Assembly: GCA_024641665.1 (NCBI GenBank)
Contig: JAHECP010000025.1
Coordinates: 1-49,357, forward strand
From: Acidobacteriota bacterium
GTDB lineage: Bacteria > Acidobacteriota > Vicinamibacteria > Vicinamibacterales > JAHECP01
DNA: 49,357 nucleotides
Reading direction: 5' to 3'
In this document: positions 37,810-47,575 of the stretch, piece by piece
How positions within the stretch are numbered: position 1 is the stretch's first letter
Layout of the letters: each line of letters starts with the position of its first letter
Position numbers and translations under genes: made by a program
Notes under the pieces: model-generated
Databases searched by the model: none
Told to the model about the DNA's origin: nothing
Seen by the model: only the letters and a program-made list of their open reading frames with translations

Positions 37810-37958
37810 GGGGGGCTTCGCCCCCGCGGACCCCCCTACGCGCTCACTCGCGGGGGCCCCACGATCCCCGCTCCGTTCGCGCGGGGCGCGCCTGTGGCGC
37901 GCCTCGCCCGTTATGCGGTTCGCCGAAACGAGTACAGAATTCTCGTTTCTAACCGCAT
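37810..37958. repeat. Hairpin-rich gap between carbamoyltransferase and DUF5989 genes
   Basis: Three foldable segments: GGGGGC-TTC-GCCCCC at about 37810-37825; GGCGCGCC repeated around a 3-nt loop at about 37885-37903; and a two-tier hairpin at 37913-37958 in which ATGCGGTT (37913-37920) pairs with AACCGCAT (37951-37958) and, inside it, GAAACGAG (37925-37932) pairs with CTCGTTTC (37942-37949). The last begins 7 nt after the carbamoyltransferase stop and may terminate or attenuate transcription. Confidence 0.7.
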
Positions 37959-37964
37959 CACGGG

Positions 37965-40190
37965 CTAATACGGCTTGTCGGGCCGGCTTCCCGGGCCGTC
38001 CGGCTCCACGCGGGCCCAATAGGTCGGCGCGTCGCGGTCGGCGCGCAGCTCCAGCGCGTCGATGCCCAGCATACGCCGGACCAGCCCGGTCGGCGTGACC
38101 ACCAGCAGATAGACCAGCGTCAGCGCCACGCGGGCGAACCCCGCCGCCGCGCCCCCGGCAAGCGCCAACCAGGCGCGCTCGACGGGGCCGAGGACGCGCG
38201 GCGCGAGCAGGGCGGCGGCCAGCAGGAGCGCGCCGGCGCCGGCCAGGTACGGCCCGGCGGCCCGGCCGCGCCACAACGCGACGGCGCCGGCCGTGCCGAG
38301 CACGGCCGCCATTGCGACCCCGAAGCGCCTGGCGCCGCCCCGCGCGCGGTGCGTGGCCCGATCCGGCGGCTCGACGGCCCACGGGTCGTCGGCCGGCGAC
38401 TCCTCTAACGCCGACTGCTCGTGCTTGAAGAGCACCAGGTCCTCCAGCACCAGCGCGTCCATGCCGGTGCGCATGAAGCACCGGTACGCGTCGGCCGGCG
38501 TGCACACGATCGGCTCGCCGCGCACGTTGAACGACGTGTTGGCGATCACGCCGCAGCCGGTGCGGCGTTTGAACGCCTCGAGGAGCGCGTGGAACCGGGG
38601 ATGCGTCTCGCGGCTCACCGTCTGCACGCGCGACGAGTAGTCCACGTGCGTCACCGCAGGGATGTCGATCCGCGCGACCGGCGGCACCGCGGGCGAGGGG
38701 CGGGGCGCCGCCTCGGCGGGCGGCCGGCGCCGCTCGGGCCGCACGGGAGCGACGAGCAGCATGTAGGGCGAGGGCCGGTCGAGCTCGAAGTAGTCGCCGG
38801 CGTCTGCCTCGAGGCACGCCGGCGCGAACGGCCTGAACGACTCCCGAAACTTGATCTTCAGGTTCAGCCTCGACTGCATCGACGGGTCCCGCGCGTCGCC
38901 GAGGATCGAGCGGCCGCCGAGCGCGCGCGGGCCGAACTCCATGCGGCCGCTGAGCCAGCCGACCACCTGTCCCCGCGCCAGCAGATCGGCCGCGGTCTCG
39001 ACCGACTCCCCGTCCGGCTGCCGGTGGAAGGGACGCCCGCGGCGGTCCAGCCAGGCCGCGATCTCGTCGGTGCCGAACGCGGGGCCGAGGCAGGAGCCCG
39101 CCTGGCGATCGCGCCCGGCCACGACGGCGCGGGGACGGCCGAGCACGTGGTGCCACGCGAAGAGCGCCGCGCCCAGCGCACCGCCGGCGTCGCCGGCGGC
39201 CGGCTGGATCCAGACGTCGTCGAAGACGCCCGCGCGCAGGATCCGGCCGTTGGCGACGCAGTTGAGCGCCCCCCCGCCCGCCAGACAGAGGTGGCGCTCG
39301 CCGGTCTCCTTCCGGACGTGCCGCGCCATGCGCAGCATCACCTCTTCGGTTATCTCCTGCACCGACCTGGCCAGGTCCGCCTCGCGCGCCGTCAGCGGCG
39401 ACTCCGGCGCCCGCGGCGGACCGCCGAAGAGCCGGTGGAACGCCTCGGAGGTCATCGTCAGGCCCTGACAGTAGTTGAAGTACTTCATGTCGAGCCTGAA
39501 CGATCCGTCCTCGCGCAGGTCGACGAGCTCGTCGAGGATGGTCTGTGCGTAACGAGGCTCGCCGTACGGCGCGAGCCCCATGAGCTTGTGCTCCCCGGAG
39601 TTGACCTTGAAGCCCGTGTAGTAGGTGAACGCGCTGTAGAGCAGCCCGAGGCTGTGCGGAAAGCGCAGCTCGGCGCGGAGGTCGACGCGGCGGCCCGCGC
39701 CGACGCCCCACGACGCCGTCGCCCACTCGCCGACGCCGTCGACCGTCAGGATGGCGGCCCGCTCGAACGGCGACGGGTAGAACGCCGACGCCGCGTGCGA
39801 CTGATGGTGCTCCGGATACACGATCCGGCCCTTGAAACCGAGCTCGCGCCCCATGAGGTCGCCGACCCAGAGCTTCTCCCGCAGCCAGAGCGGCATGGCC
39901 GTCAGAAACGAGGACAGCCCGGATGGCGCGAACGCGAGGTACGTCTCCAGCAGCCGCTCGAGCTTGAGCCAGGGCTTGTCGTAGAACGCGACGACGTCGA
40001 GGTCGGTGGCGCCAATCCCGCCTTCCCGAAGGCACCACGCCAGCGCGCTCCGCGGGAACCGGTGGTCGTGCTTCCTGCGGCTGAACCGCTCCTCCTGCGC
40101 GGCCGCCACGATCGCGCCGTCTCGAACCAGACACGCCGCCGCATCGTGGTAGAAGGCGGAGATTCCGAGGACGTGGAAGGGACGTGACAC
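37965..40190 (-). CDS. NodU/CmcH-type carbamoyltransferase fused to SxtJ-like membrane domain
   Basis: Protein of 741 aa from GTG 40190. Residues 1 to about 600 are a complete carbamoyltransferase: FHVLGISAFYHDAAACLV opening, EERFSRRKHD, YPEHHQSHAASAFYPSPFE metal-site region, GGGALNCVANGRI, and the C-terminal VGWLSGRMEFGPRALGGRSI of the YrdC-like half. It would move the carbamoyl group of carbamoyl phosphate via an adenylate to a hydroxyl of a sugar or metabolite. Residues about 620-741 are an additional membrane domain (RRFGVAMAAVLGTAG, APRVLGPVERAWLALAG, LVVTPTGLVRRMLG) that matches SxtJ, normally a separate protein. The fusion ties the enzyme to the inner membrane. No Shine-Dalgarno precedes the GTG; TATCCT lies 6 nt upstream. 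Confidence 0.9.
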   Translation of the reverse strand: MSRPFHVLGISAFYHDAAACLVRDGAIVAAAQEERFSRRKHDHRFPRSALAWCLREGGIGATDLDVVAFYDKPWLKLERLLETYLAFAPSGLSSFLTAMPLWLREKLWVGDLMGRELGFKGRIVYPEHHQSHAASAFYPSPFERAAILTVDGVGEWATASWGVGAGRRVDLRAELRFPHSLGLLYSAFTYYTGFKVNSGEHKLMGLAPYGEPRYAQTILDELVDLREDGSFRLDMKYFNYCQGLTMTSEAFHRLFGGPPRAPESPLTAREADLARSVQEITEEVMLRMARHVRKETGERHLCLAGGGALNCVANGRILRAGVFDDVWIQPAAGDAGGALGAALFAWHHVLGRPRAVVAGRDRQAGSCLGPAFGTDEIAAWLDRRGRPFHRQPDGESVETAADLLARGQVVGWLSGRMEFGPRALGGRSILGDARDPSMQSRLNLKIKFRESFRPFAPACLEADAGDYFELDRPSPYMLLVAPVRPERRRPPAEAAPRPSPAVPPVARIDIPAVTHVDYSSRVQTVSRETHPRFHALLEAFKRRTGCGVIANTSFNVRGEPIVCTPADAYRCFMRTGMDALVLEDLVLFKHEQSALEESPADDPWAVEPPDRATHRARGGARRFGVAMAAVLGTAGAVALWRGRAAGPYLAGAGALLLAAALLAPRVLGPVERAWLALAGGAAAGFARVALTLVYLLVVTPTGLVRRMLGIDALELRADRDAPTYWARVEPDGPGSRPDKPY

Positions 40191-40231
40191 GGCCCAAGGA
40201 TACCGGGAACGGCGCCGGCCGCGCCCGGGTT

Positions 40232-40310
40232 TTGCTCGAGCCCGGACGGGGTGTAGGATGCGCAGGCTCGCAGGTCGCGGGCCCGTGGTGTCTGCGGGCG
40301 CGAAGGAGGT
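40232..40310 (+). promoter_or_regulatory. Promoter candidate and perfect Shine-Dalgarno of the SGNH gene
   Basis: TTGCTC (40232-40237) and TAGGAT (40254-40259) are 16 bp apart. AAGGAGGT at 40303-40310 is a perfect Shine-Dalgarno 6 nt before GTG 40317 and decides that start. Confidence 0.5.
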
Positions 40311-40316
40311 GCGGCG

Positions 40317-41609
40317 GTGGCAACCACCGGTGGGGACGCGGCCCGGTCGCGGTCGTGGTTCTATCCCGTCACGGTGGTCCTGGTCCTGGCCGCCATGGAA
40401 CTCATCTCGGTGATCGCGTACCGGATCGTCGAGGGCCGAGCCTTCTCCTACCGGGAGGTCCGCGCCCAGCAGGCCGAGCGACAGCGCCCGTTGCCGGTCG
40501 GCGAGCTGGGCACCACGACGGGCCGACCCCAGCAGTTCCTGCAGGAAGACGTCCTGCATCCGTACCTGGGCTTCGTGGGCGATCCGGCGCTCTATCCGGG
40601 GTTTTCGGACTGGGGCTTCTGGGGGACGCTGGGGCCCAACGCGCCACATCGCGCGCCCGATCTTTTGCTCGTCGGGATCTTCGGGGGATCCCTCGCCGCC
40701 GATCTATACCAGTACGGCGGGGCGCGGCTGAAGGCGCGGCTGGGGGAGTCGGGCGAATGGGCAGGACGCCGGATCGTGCTCCTCAACACCGCGTACGGCG
40801 GCTACAAGCAGCCCCAGCAGCTCATGGCGCTGAACTACGTGCTCGCCCTCGGCGGCGAGTTCGACATCGTCGTGAACCTGGACGGGTTCAACGACGTGGC
40901 CCTCGACGCGGTGGAGAACGGGCCACGAGGGGTGTTTCCCGCATACCCGCGCGGTTGGGCGCTCAGAGTCGAGAATTTCCGCGATCCGGCGCTGGTCGAG
41001 CGCGTGGGTCTGGTGACGTATCTGCGTGCCCGCCGGGCGGGGCTCGCGGCAGGCTTCGCGGTGCCGCCCTGGCGCTACTCCGTGACGGCCGGTCTCGTCT
41101 GGACGCTGCTCGACCGGCTGGCCGCGGCCCGGATCGCTGATGCCCGGCGCGCGCTCGACGCCTTCCGTCCCGCCGACCGCCAGTACCAGGCCACCGGCCC
41201 CGCCCGGCCGGCAACCCAGGCGGCGGCCTACGAGGAGCTGGTGTCGGTCTGGGCGAGGGGGTCGCTGCAGCTCGATCGGCTGTGCCGCGCCAACGGCATC
41301 CGCTACTTCCACTTCCTGCAGCCGAATCAATATGTCGAGGGTTCGAAGCCCATGGGCCCCGACGAGCGCCGCGTCGCCGTGAACCCCGCGCAGCCCTACC
41401 GGCTGGGCGTGGAACGGGGCTACCCGCTCCTCAGAGCGAAGGGGCGCGAGCTCGCGGCCGACGGCGTCGCGTTTCGCGACCTCACGATGCTCTTCGCCCG
41501 CGTCCGCGAGCCGCTCTACGTCGACGACTGCTGTCACGTGAATCGCCGAGGCTACGAGCTGCTGGCGGATGCCGTCGCGGACGCAATCCTGCGGTCTCAC
41601 GAGCGCTGA
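40317..41609 (+). CDS. Membrane-anchored SGNH-like protein of the carbamoyltransferase locus
   Basis: Protein of 430 aa starting with GTG. One N-terminal membrane helix (about 16-37) is followed by an SGNH-type domain. GIFGGSLAAD holds the block I Ser125 (GGS in place of GDS), YGGYKQPQQ and NLDGFNDVAL correspond to the Gly and Asn blocks, and Asp404-Cys-Cys-His407 in VDDCCHVNRRGYELLADAV gives the DxxH. Proteins of this build regularly accompany SxtJ/DUF5989/carbamoyltransferase genes, as they do here in divergent orientation. It may acylate or deacylate the same molecule; substrate unknown. Confidence 0.85.
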   Translation: MATTGGDAARSRSWFYPVTVVLVLAAMELISVIAYRIVEGRAFSYREVRAQQAERQRPLPVGELGTTTGRPQQFLQEDVLHPYLGFVGDPALYPGFSDWGFWGTLGPNAPHRAPDLLLVGIFGGSLAADLYQYGGARLKARLGESGEWAGRRIVLLNTAYGGYKQPQQLMALNYVLALGGEFDIVVNLDGFNDVALDAVENGPRGVFPAYPRGWALRVENFRDPALVERVGLVTYLRARRAGLAAGFAVPPWRYSVTAGLVWTLLDRLAAARIADARRALDAFRPADRQYQATGPARPATQAAAYEELVSVWARGSLQLDRLCRANGIRYFHFLQPNQYVEGSKPMGPDERRVAVNPAQPYRLGVERGYPLLRAKGRELAADGVAFRDLTMLFARVREPLYVDDCCHVNRRGYELLADAVADAILRSHER

Positions 41610-41610
41610 G

Positions 41611-41830
41611 GTGCACCAGGGTGCACCGGGTGCACTGGGTGCACAACGTGCGAGGTGGCGCGGCGGCTCCGCCGGCGCGCGTCTTCATTCACTCGCCATT
41701 CAGGGCGCGAGGAATCGGCGCAGGACCAAAGGCTCCTTGCCGATCCAAGAAGAAGATGCGCCCAGGCGAAAGGGACGGCGCCTCCTCGCACCTCGGTGCA
41801 CCTCCTGCACGGTGCACCCTCGTGCACCCT
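41611..41830 (+). repeat. GTGCAC palindromic element, copy A
   Basis: Five GTGCAC or GTGCG words at 9-10 bp spacing (41611, 41621, 41630, 41639, 41648) open the element; a complementary cluster (about 41788-41828) closes it, so the ends can pair. Internal blocks at 41653-41681 (29 bp), about 41750-41762 and 41777-41794 are shared with copy B in inverted orientation (27/29 and 17/18 identities for the first and last). The element fills the gap between the SGNH gene and the permease; no gene is seen. Confidence 0.8.
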
Positions 41831-41873
41831 GTGTCGTGTGGTAGAGTCGCCCGGATTCCCGTCAGGAGAGCCC

Positions 41874-43268
41874 ATGCCCAGGTCCGCGCCCGCCGCCGAT
41901 CACGATGCCAGCCTCATCCGCGCCATCGGGCTCGGCTCGGCCACCCTCTTCGTCATCGGCAGCGTCGTCGGCTCCGGCATCTTCATGACGACGGGGATCA
42001 TGGCGGAGAGCATCCCGTCGGCGTCGCTGCTGCTGCTGGCGTGGACGCTCGGCGGCGTGCTGGCGATGACGGGCGGCCTCACCTACGGCGAGATGGGCGC
42101 CATGTTCCCGCACTCGGGCGGCGTCTACGTGTTCCTTCGCGAGGCGTACGGCCCGCTCGTCGGCTTCCTGTACGGCTGGGCGGCCCTGCTGGTCGTCTTG
42201 AGCGGCGGCATCGCGGCCGTGGCGGTCGGGTTCGCCGAGTACCTGAGCTACTTCCTGCCGGCGCTCTCGCCCGCGCGCCTGCTCGTCACCGTGCCGCTGC
42301 CGTTCGGCGCCGCGTGGTCGCTCTCGGCCGGCCAGGTGGTGGCGGTGGCGTCGATCGCCGTGCTGGGCGCGATCAACTACGTCGGGGTGCGGAGCGGCAA
42401 TCTCGTCAACGCGGTGCTGACCGTCGCCAAGGTCGCCGGCCTGGCGGCGCTGCCGGTGATGGCGTTGCTCGTCCAGCGCGTCGAGCCGGCGTTCACGCCC
42501 ATCGTGCCGCCGGGTCTCGCGCACCCCGCCACCTCGTTCGGCGTGGCGATGATCGCCGTGCTGTGGACCTACGAGGCCTGGTACTTCATCACCTACGCCG
42601 CGGGCGAGATCGAGAACCCCCAGCGGACGCTGCCGCTCGCGCTGGTGTTCGGGATCCTCGCGCTGATGGCGATCTACGTGTCGGTGAACGTGGCGTACCT
42701 CTACGCGCTCCGCATCGACGAGATGCAGGGCGTGGTGCGCATCGCCCAACAGGCGGCGACGGCGCTCGTCGGGCCGGGCGGCGCCACCTTCGTCGCGCTC
42801 ACGGTGATCGTGTCCACCTTCGGCTGCAACGCCCCGGCCATCCTCGGCGGCTCGCGCCTGCTGTTCGCGATGGCCGGCGACGGCGTGTTCTTCCGCGCCA
42901 CCGGCGCGGTGCACCCCGTCTACCGCACGCCCCACGTGGCGATCGTCGGGCTGACGGTGTGGTCGGCCGTGCTCGCCCTCTCGGGCACCTACGAGCAGCT
43001 CTTCACCTACGTGATGTTCGCGTCCATCCTGTTCAACCTCGCGGGCGGTCTGGCCATCTTCCGCCTGCGCCGGCTCATGCCCGATCGCCCGCGGCCCTAC
43101 CGCGCCTGGGGCTATCCCGTGGTCCCGATCCTCTTCATCCTCGGCTCGCTCGCGTTCGTGCTGAACACGCTCGTCGAGCGCCCTGTCGAGTCGCTCGCCG
43201 GCCTCGGCCTGCTCGCCCTCGGCCTGCCGGCGTATTGGTACTGGACGCGGACGGAGGCGGCGGCGTAG
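41874..43268 (+). CDS. APC superfamily amino acid permease
   Basis: Protein of 464 aa with about 12 membrane segments and AGGAGAG just upstream of ATG 41874. The first helix contains GSVVGSGIFMTTG, the canonical GxGIF substrate motif, and YGEMGAMFPHSGGVYVFLREAYG is the second-helix/loop signature of the APC (LAT/YdgF-like) branch; YEAWYFITYAAGEIENPQRTLP is the helix 6 motif. Substrate is an amino acid or exchanger pair not determinable from sequence. The gene is alone between two inverted copies of a palindromic element. Confidence 0.92.
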   Translation: MPRSAPAADHDASLIRAIGLGSATLFVIGSVVGSGIFMTTGIMAESIPSASLLLLAWTLGGVLAMTGGLTYGEMGAMFPHSGGVYVFLREAYGPLVGFLYGWAALLVVLSGGIAAVAVGFAEYLSYFLPALSPARLLVTVPLPFGAAWSLSAGQVVAVASIAVLGAINYVGVRSGNLVNAVLTVAKVAGLAALPVMALLVQRVEPAFTPIVPPGLAHPATSFGVAMIAVLWTYEAWYFITYAAGEIENPQRTLPLALVFGILALMAIYVSVNVAYLYALRIDEMQGVVRIAQQAATALVGPGGATFVALTVIVSTFGCNAPAILGGSRLLFAMAGDGVFFRATGAVHPVYRTPHVAIVGLTVWSAVLALSGTYEQLFTYVMFASILFNLAGGLAIFRLRRLMPDRPRPYRAWGYPVVPILFILGSLAFVLNTLVERPVESLAGLGLLALGLPAYWYWTRTEAAA

Positions 43269-43273
43269 GGACG

Positions 43274-43442
43274 GTGCACCGTGCACGGTGCACAGGGTGC
43301 AAGAGGTGTGAGGAGGCGCCGAGCTGACGGGGGAGGCGCATCTTCCTTCAGTTTCGAAGCCTGAGAGAAGCCGCGCGCCGTCGGAGCCTCCGCGCCACCT
43401 GGCACCCCCGTGCACGTTGCACCTCGTGCACCATGCACCCTG
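43274..43442 (-). repeat. GTGCAC palindromic element, copy B (inverted)
   Basis: Complementary orientation of copy A: the 29-bp block is at 43372-43400, the GGCGCATCTTCCTT block at 43335-43348 and the 18-bp block at 43303-43320. GTGCAC clusters form both ends. It is about 50 bp shorter than copy A because a segment corresponding to about 41697-41745 is absent. It starts 5 bp after the permease stop and ends 20 bp before the panE-like fragment. Confidence 0.8.
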
Positions 43443-43462
43443 TCTTCGTCTAGAATCTCCGG

Positions 43463-43876
43463 ATGCGTTTCGCGATTGTCGGCTCCGGAGCGGTGGGCGG
43501 CTACTACCTCGCGCCGTTCGCGGGCTTCAGCGGGGCGTCGCGCCTGCCCGCCGGGCCCATCTGGAGCGACCCGTTCACGCGGGAGCGGTTCCTGGCGGTC
43601 GTGCAGGAGGTCGCGCACGTGGCGCGCGCCGAGGGCGTGCCCCTCGCGGGCGATCTCCCCGACCGCATCGTCGCGTACATGGACGCCGTGCCCGCGACGA
43701 TGCGGGCGTCGCTCCTGATCGATCTCTCGCGGGGAAAGCGCATCGAGGTGGAGGCGCTGCAGGGGTCGGTCGTGCGCCGCGGCCGTGCGCTCGACGTGCC
43801 GACGCCGATCATGAGCACGCTCTACGCTCTGCTGAAGCCGTACGCGCAGGGCGCGCCCGTCCCGCCACGGGCCTGA
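43463..43876 (+). pseudogene. PanE/ApbA ketopantoate reductase with in-frame central deletion
   Basis: The 137 aa product starts like 2-dehydropantoate 2-reductase (MRFAIVGSGAVGGYY, the Gly-rich NADPH loop). After about 20 residues it jumps to the C-terminal helical domain (LPAGPIWSDPFTRERFL, EGVPLAGDLPDRIVAYMD, GKRIEVEALQGSVVRRG, VPTPIMSTLYALLKPY). A complete family member has roughly 300 residues; about 170 covering most of the Rossmann fold and the catalytic lysine are missing, without a frameshift. It cannot be a working reductase. TAGAAT lies 6 nt before the ATG, so it may still be transcribed. A functional panE must be elsewhere if pantothenate is made. Confidence 0.75.
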
Positions 43877-43886
43877 CCGCGGCCCG

Positions 43887-44948
43887 TCACATCATCTGGG
43901 AATCGTCCACGAAGCCGTTGGGGCTCGAGGGAACGCCCGCGTCGCTCACCGTGGCGGCGACCTCGCGCAGCCGCTCCTGCGTCGTGTGGCGCATCTTCTC
44001 GAGCAGGTCCGAGATGCGCTGCGCCTGGCGGATCACCACGGCCAGATCGCGCAGGAGCGTCGGGTCGCTGGTGGAGTGCTCGAGCAGGTCGCACTGCCCG
44101 ACGATCGCCTGCACCGCGCCGTTGATCTCGTTGGAGATCGACAGCGTCAGCTCCGCCATCGTCTCCATCGTCCGGTACTTGCCGAGGGCCACCTGGAGCT
44201 GCTGCGCGAGGATGCCCACGGCGAGAATCTCGGCGATGGGGTTCATCGCCTCGATCTGATCGGAGACGAAGGCGTCCGGCGCGCGGGAGACCAGGTTGAG
44301 GGTGCCGAGCGCGCGGTTCTTGGCGATGAGCGGCATGATCAGCGCCGACCTGAAGCCGGCGCCGTAGAGCACGTTCGCGTCGAGGAAGTCCGGCGCGAGC
44401 CTGCTCAGGTCGTTCGAGAGCAGCGGCTTGCGGGAGCTCACCACGCCGCCGATGATCGTGCGGTCGATGGTGAACTCGAGTTCGGGACGCGGCCGGTTGC
44501 GGCGCTCCTCTTCGGTCACGCGCGCGGTGAAGGTCTGCAGTTCCTGGCCGTTCTCCTTCACGAGCGCCAGCCCGAGCCGATCGCACGCCACCACCTTGGC
44601 GATCTGCCGGGCGAGCGACTGGAACGCGAGGCCGATGTCGTTGGACCGCGCGAGCGTCTTGAGCAGCACGTTCTGGATCTCGAGCTGGCCCACCAGATCG
44701 AGCGTCACCAGATGGGCGGTCTCGTGCCGCGTGATCATCCGCGTCAGCCAGCCGATGCGGTTCGAGGCGATGCCGGCGAGGATGAGGATGACGGCCCAGA
44801 CGAGCACGACCTGCGCCCAGACGCCGATGGCGTGGTAGGCCATCCCGGTCCAGCGGATCGATCCCCAGACGATGAACTGCAGGACGGCGGCGCCGGCCAC
44901 GAGACCCCAGATCTTCCACTGGGGGGGCAGGGGAGGAGTTCGCGTCAT
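43887..44948 (-). CDS. Membrane GAF protein with degenerate histidine kinase dimer domain
   Basis: Protein of 353 aa. Two membrane helices (about 11-31 and 41-61), a coiled linker, a GAF domain (about 95-250, IAKVVACDRLGLALVKENG, GFRSALIMPLIAKNRALGTL), then a HisKA-like helical hairpin at about 260-330. The H-box reads ELTLSISNEINGAVQAIVG: Asn273 stands where HEIN-type kinases have the phospho-acceptor His, and no ATP-binding domain follows. It is therefore a sensor-like pseudokinase or scaffold rather than an autokinase. It starts 7 nt after the molybdoenzyme gene, so is probably co-expressed and may sense a redox or small-molecule cue for it. Confidence 0.85.
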   Translation of the reverse strand: MTRTPPLPPQWKIWGLVAGAAVLQFIVWGSIRWTGMAYHAIGVWAQVVLVWAVILILAGIASNRIGWLTRMITRHETAHLVTLDLVGQLEIQNVLLKTLARSNDIGLAFQSLARQIAKVVACDRLGLALVKENGQELQTFTARVTEEERRNRPRPELEFTIDRTIIGGVVSSRKPLLSNDLSRLAPDFLDANVLYGAGFRSALIMPLIAKNRALGTLNLVSRAPDAFVSDQIEAMNPIAEILAVGILAQQLQVALGKYRTMETMAELTLSISNEINGAVQAIVGQCDLLEHSTSDPTLLRDLAVVIRQAQRISDLLEKMRHTTQERLREVAATVSDAGVPSSPNGFVDDSQMM

Positions 44949-44955
44949 CAGCGCG

Positions 44956-47163
<2,208 letters not shown>

Positions 47164-47575
47164 GACTGCTGTCTGCCTGTCACGTACGGCACCACGAAAG
47201 CACGATGGGCGTCACGGACGACCCACGAAAGCACGAAGAAGAGCCCGTCACGCCGCATCTCTGCTGCGACGTACCGACCACGAAGGATACGAGGCCCACG
47301 AGGAGTATCGCGCCGAGCGCGGCGACCGGCGGGCCCACAGGGCCCGTCCGAGCCGTGACGAGCACCGGCAAGAACGCGCCGCGCCACTACAGCCGGACCA
47401 TCGCGCGCTCTTGCCGGTGCTCGTCACGACTCAGACCTGCGGCCCGGCCCGTGTCGAACCCCGGCCGGGTCGCGCCGGTCGCCGCGCGCGACGGCGTGAC
47501 ACACCTTCGTGCCATCGGCTCTATCGCATCCTTCGCGCCATCGTGGTTCCGTCGGGCTCGATTGCAGCGTGACAT
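47164..47575. other. 412-bp repeat-rich gap inside the redox operon
   Basis: No gene seen. It contains CCACGAAAGCACGA twice (47192-47205, 47223-47236) with a third weaker copy at 47278-47292, and a long inverted repeat at 47354-47428. Short minus-strand frames here derive from the repeats. Confidence 0.6.
47354..47428. repeat. Perfect 20-bp inverted repeat
   Basis: The 20 bp at 47354-47373 (starting CGTGACGAGC) are exactly complementary to 47409-47428, with a 35-nt loop whose ends (GCGC/GCGCGC) can pair further. It lies between co-directional redox genes and would form a very stable RNA hairpin in their transcript. Confidence 0.9.

Noticed and set aside
47180-47387. Minus-strand small membrane protein in the redox operon gap
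   Set aside because: The hydrophobic stretch comes from the CCACGAAAGCACGA and GC-rich repeats; no Shine-Dalgarno or GC3 pattern.
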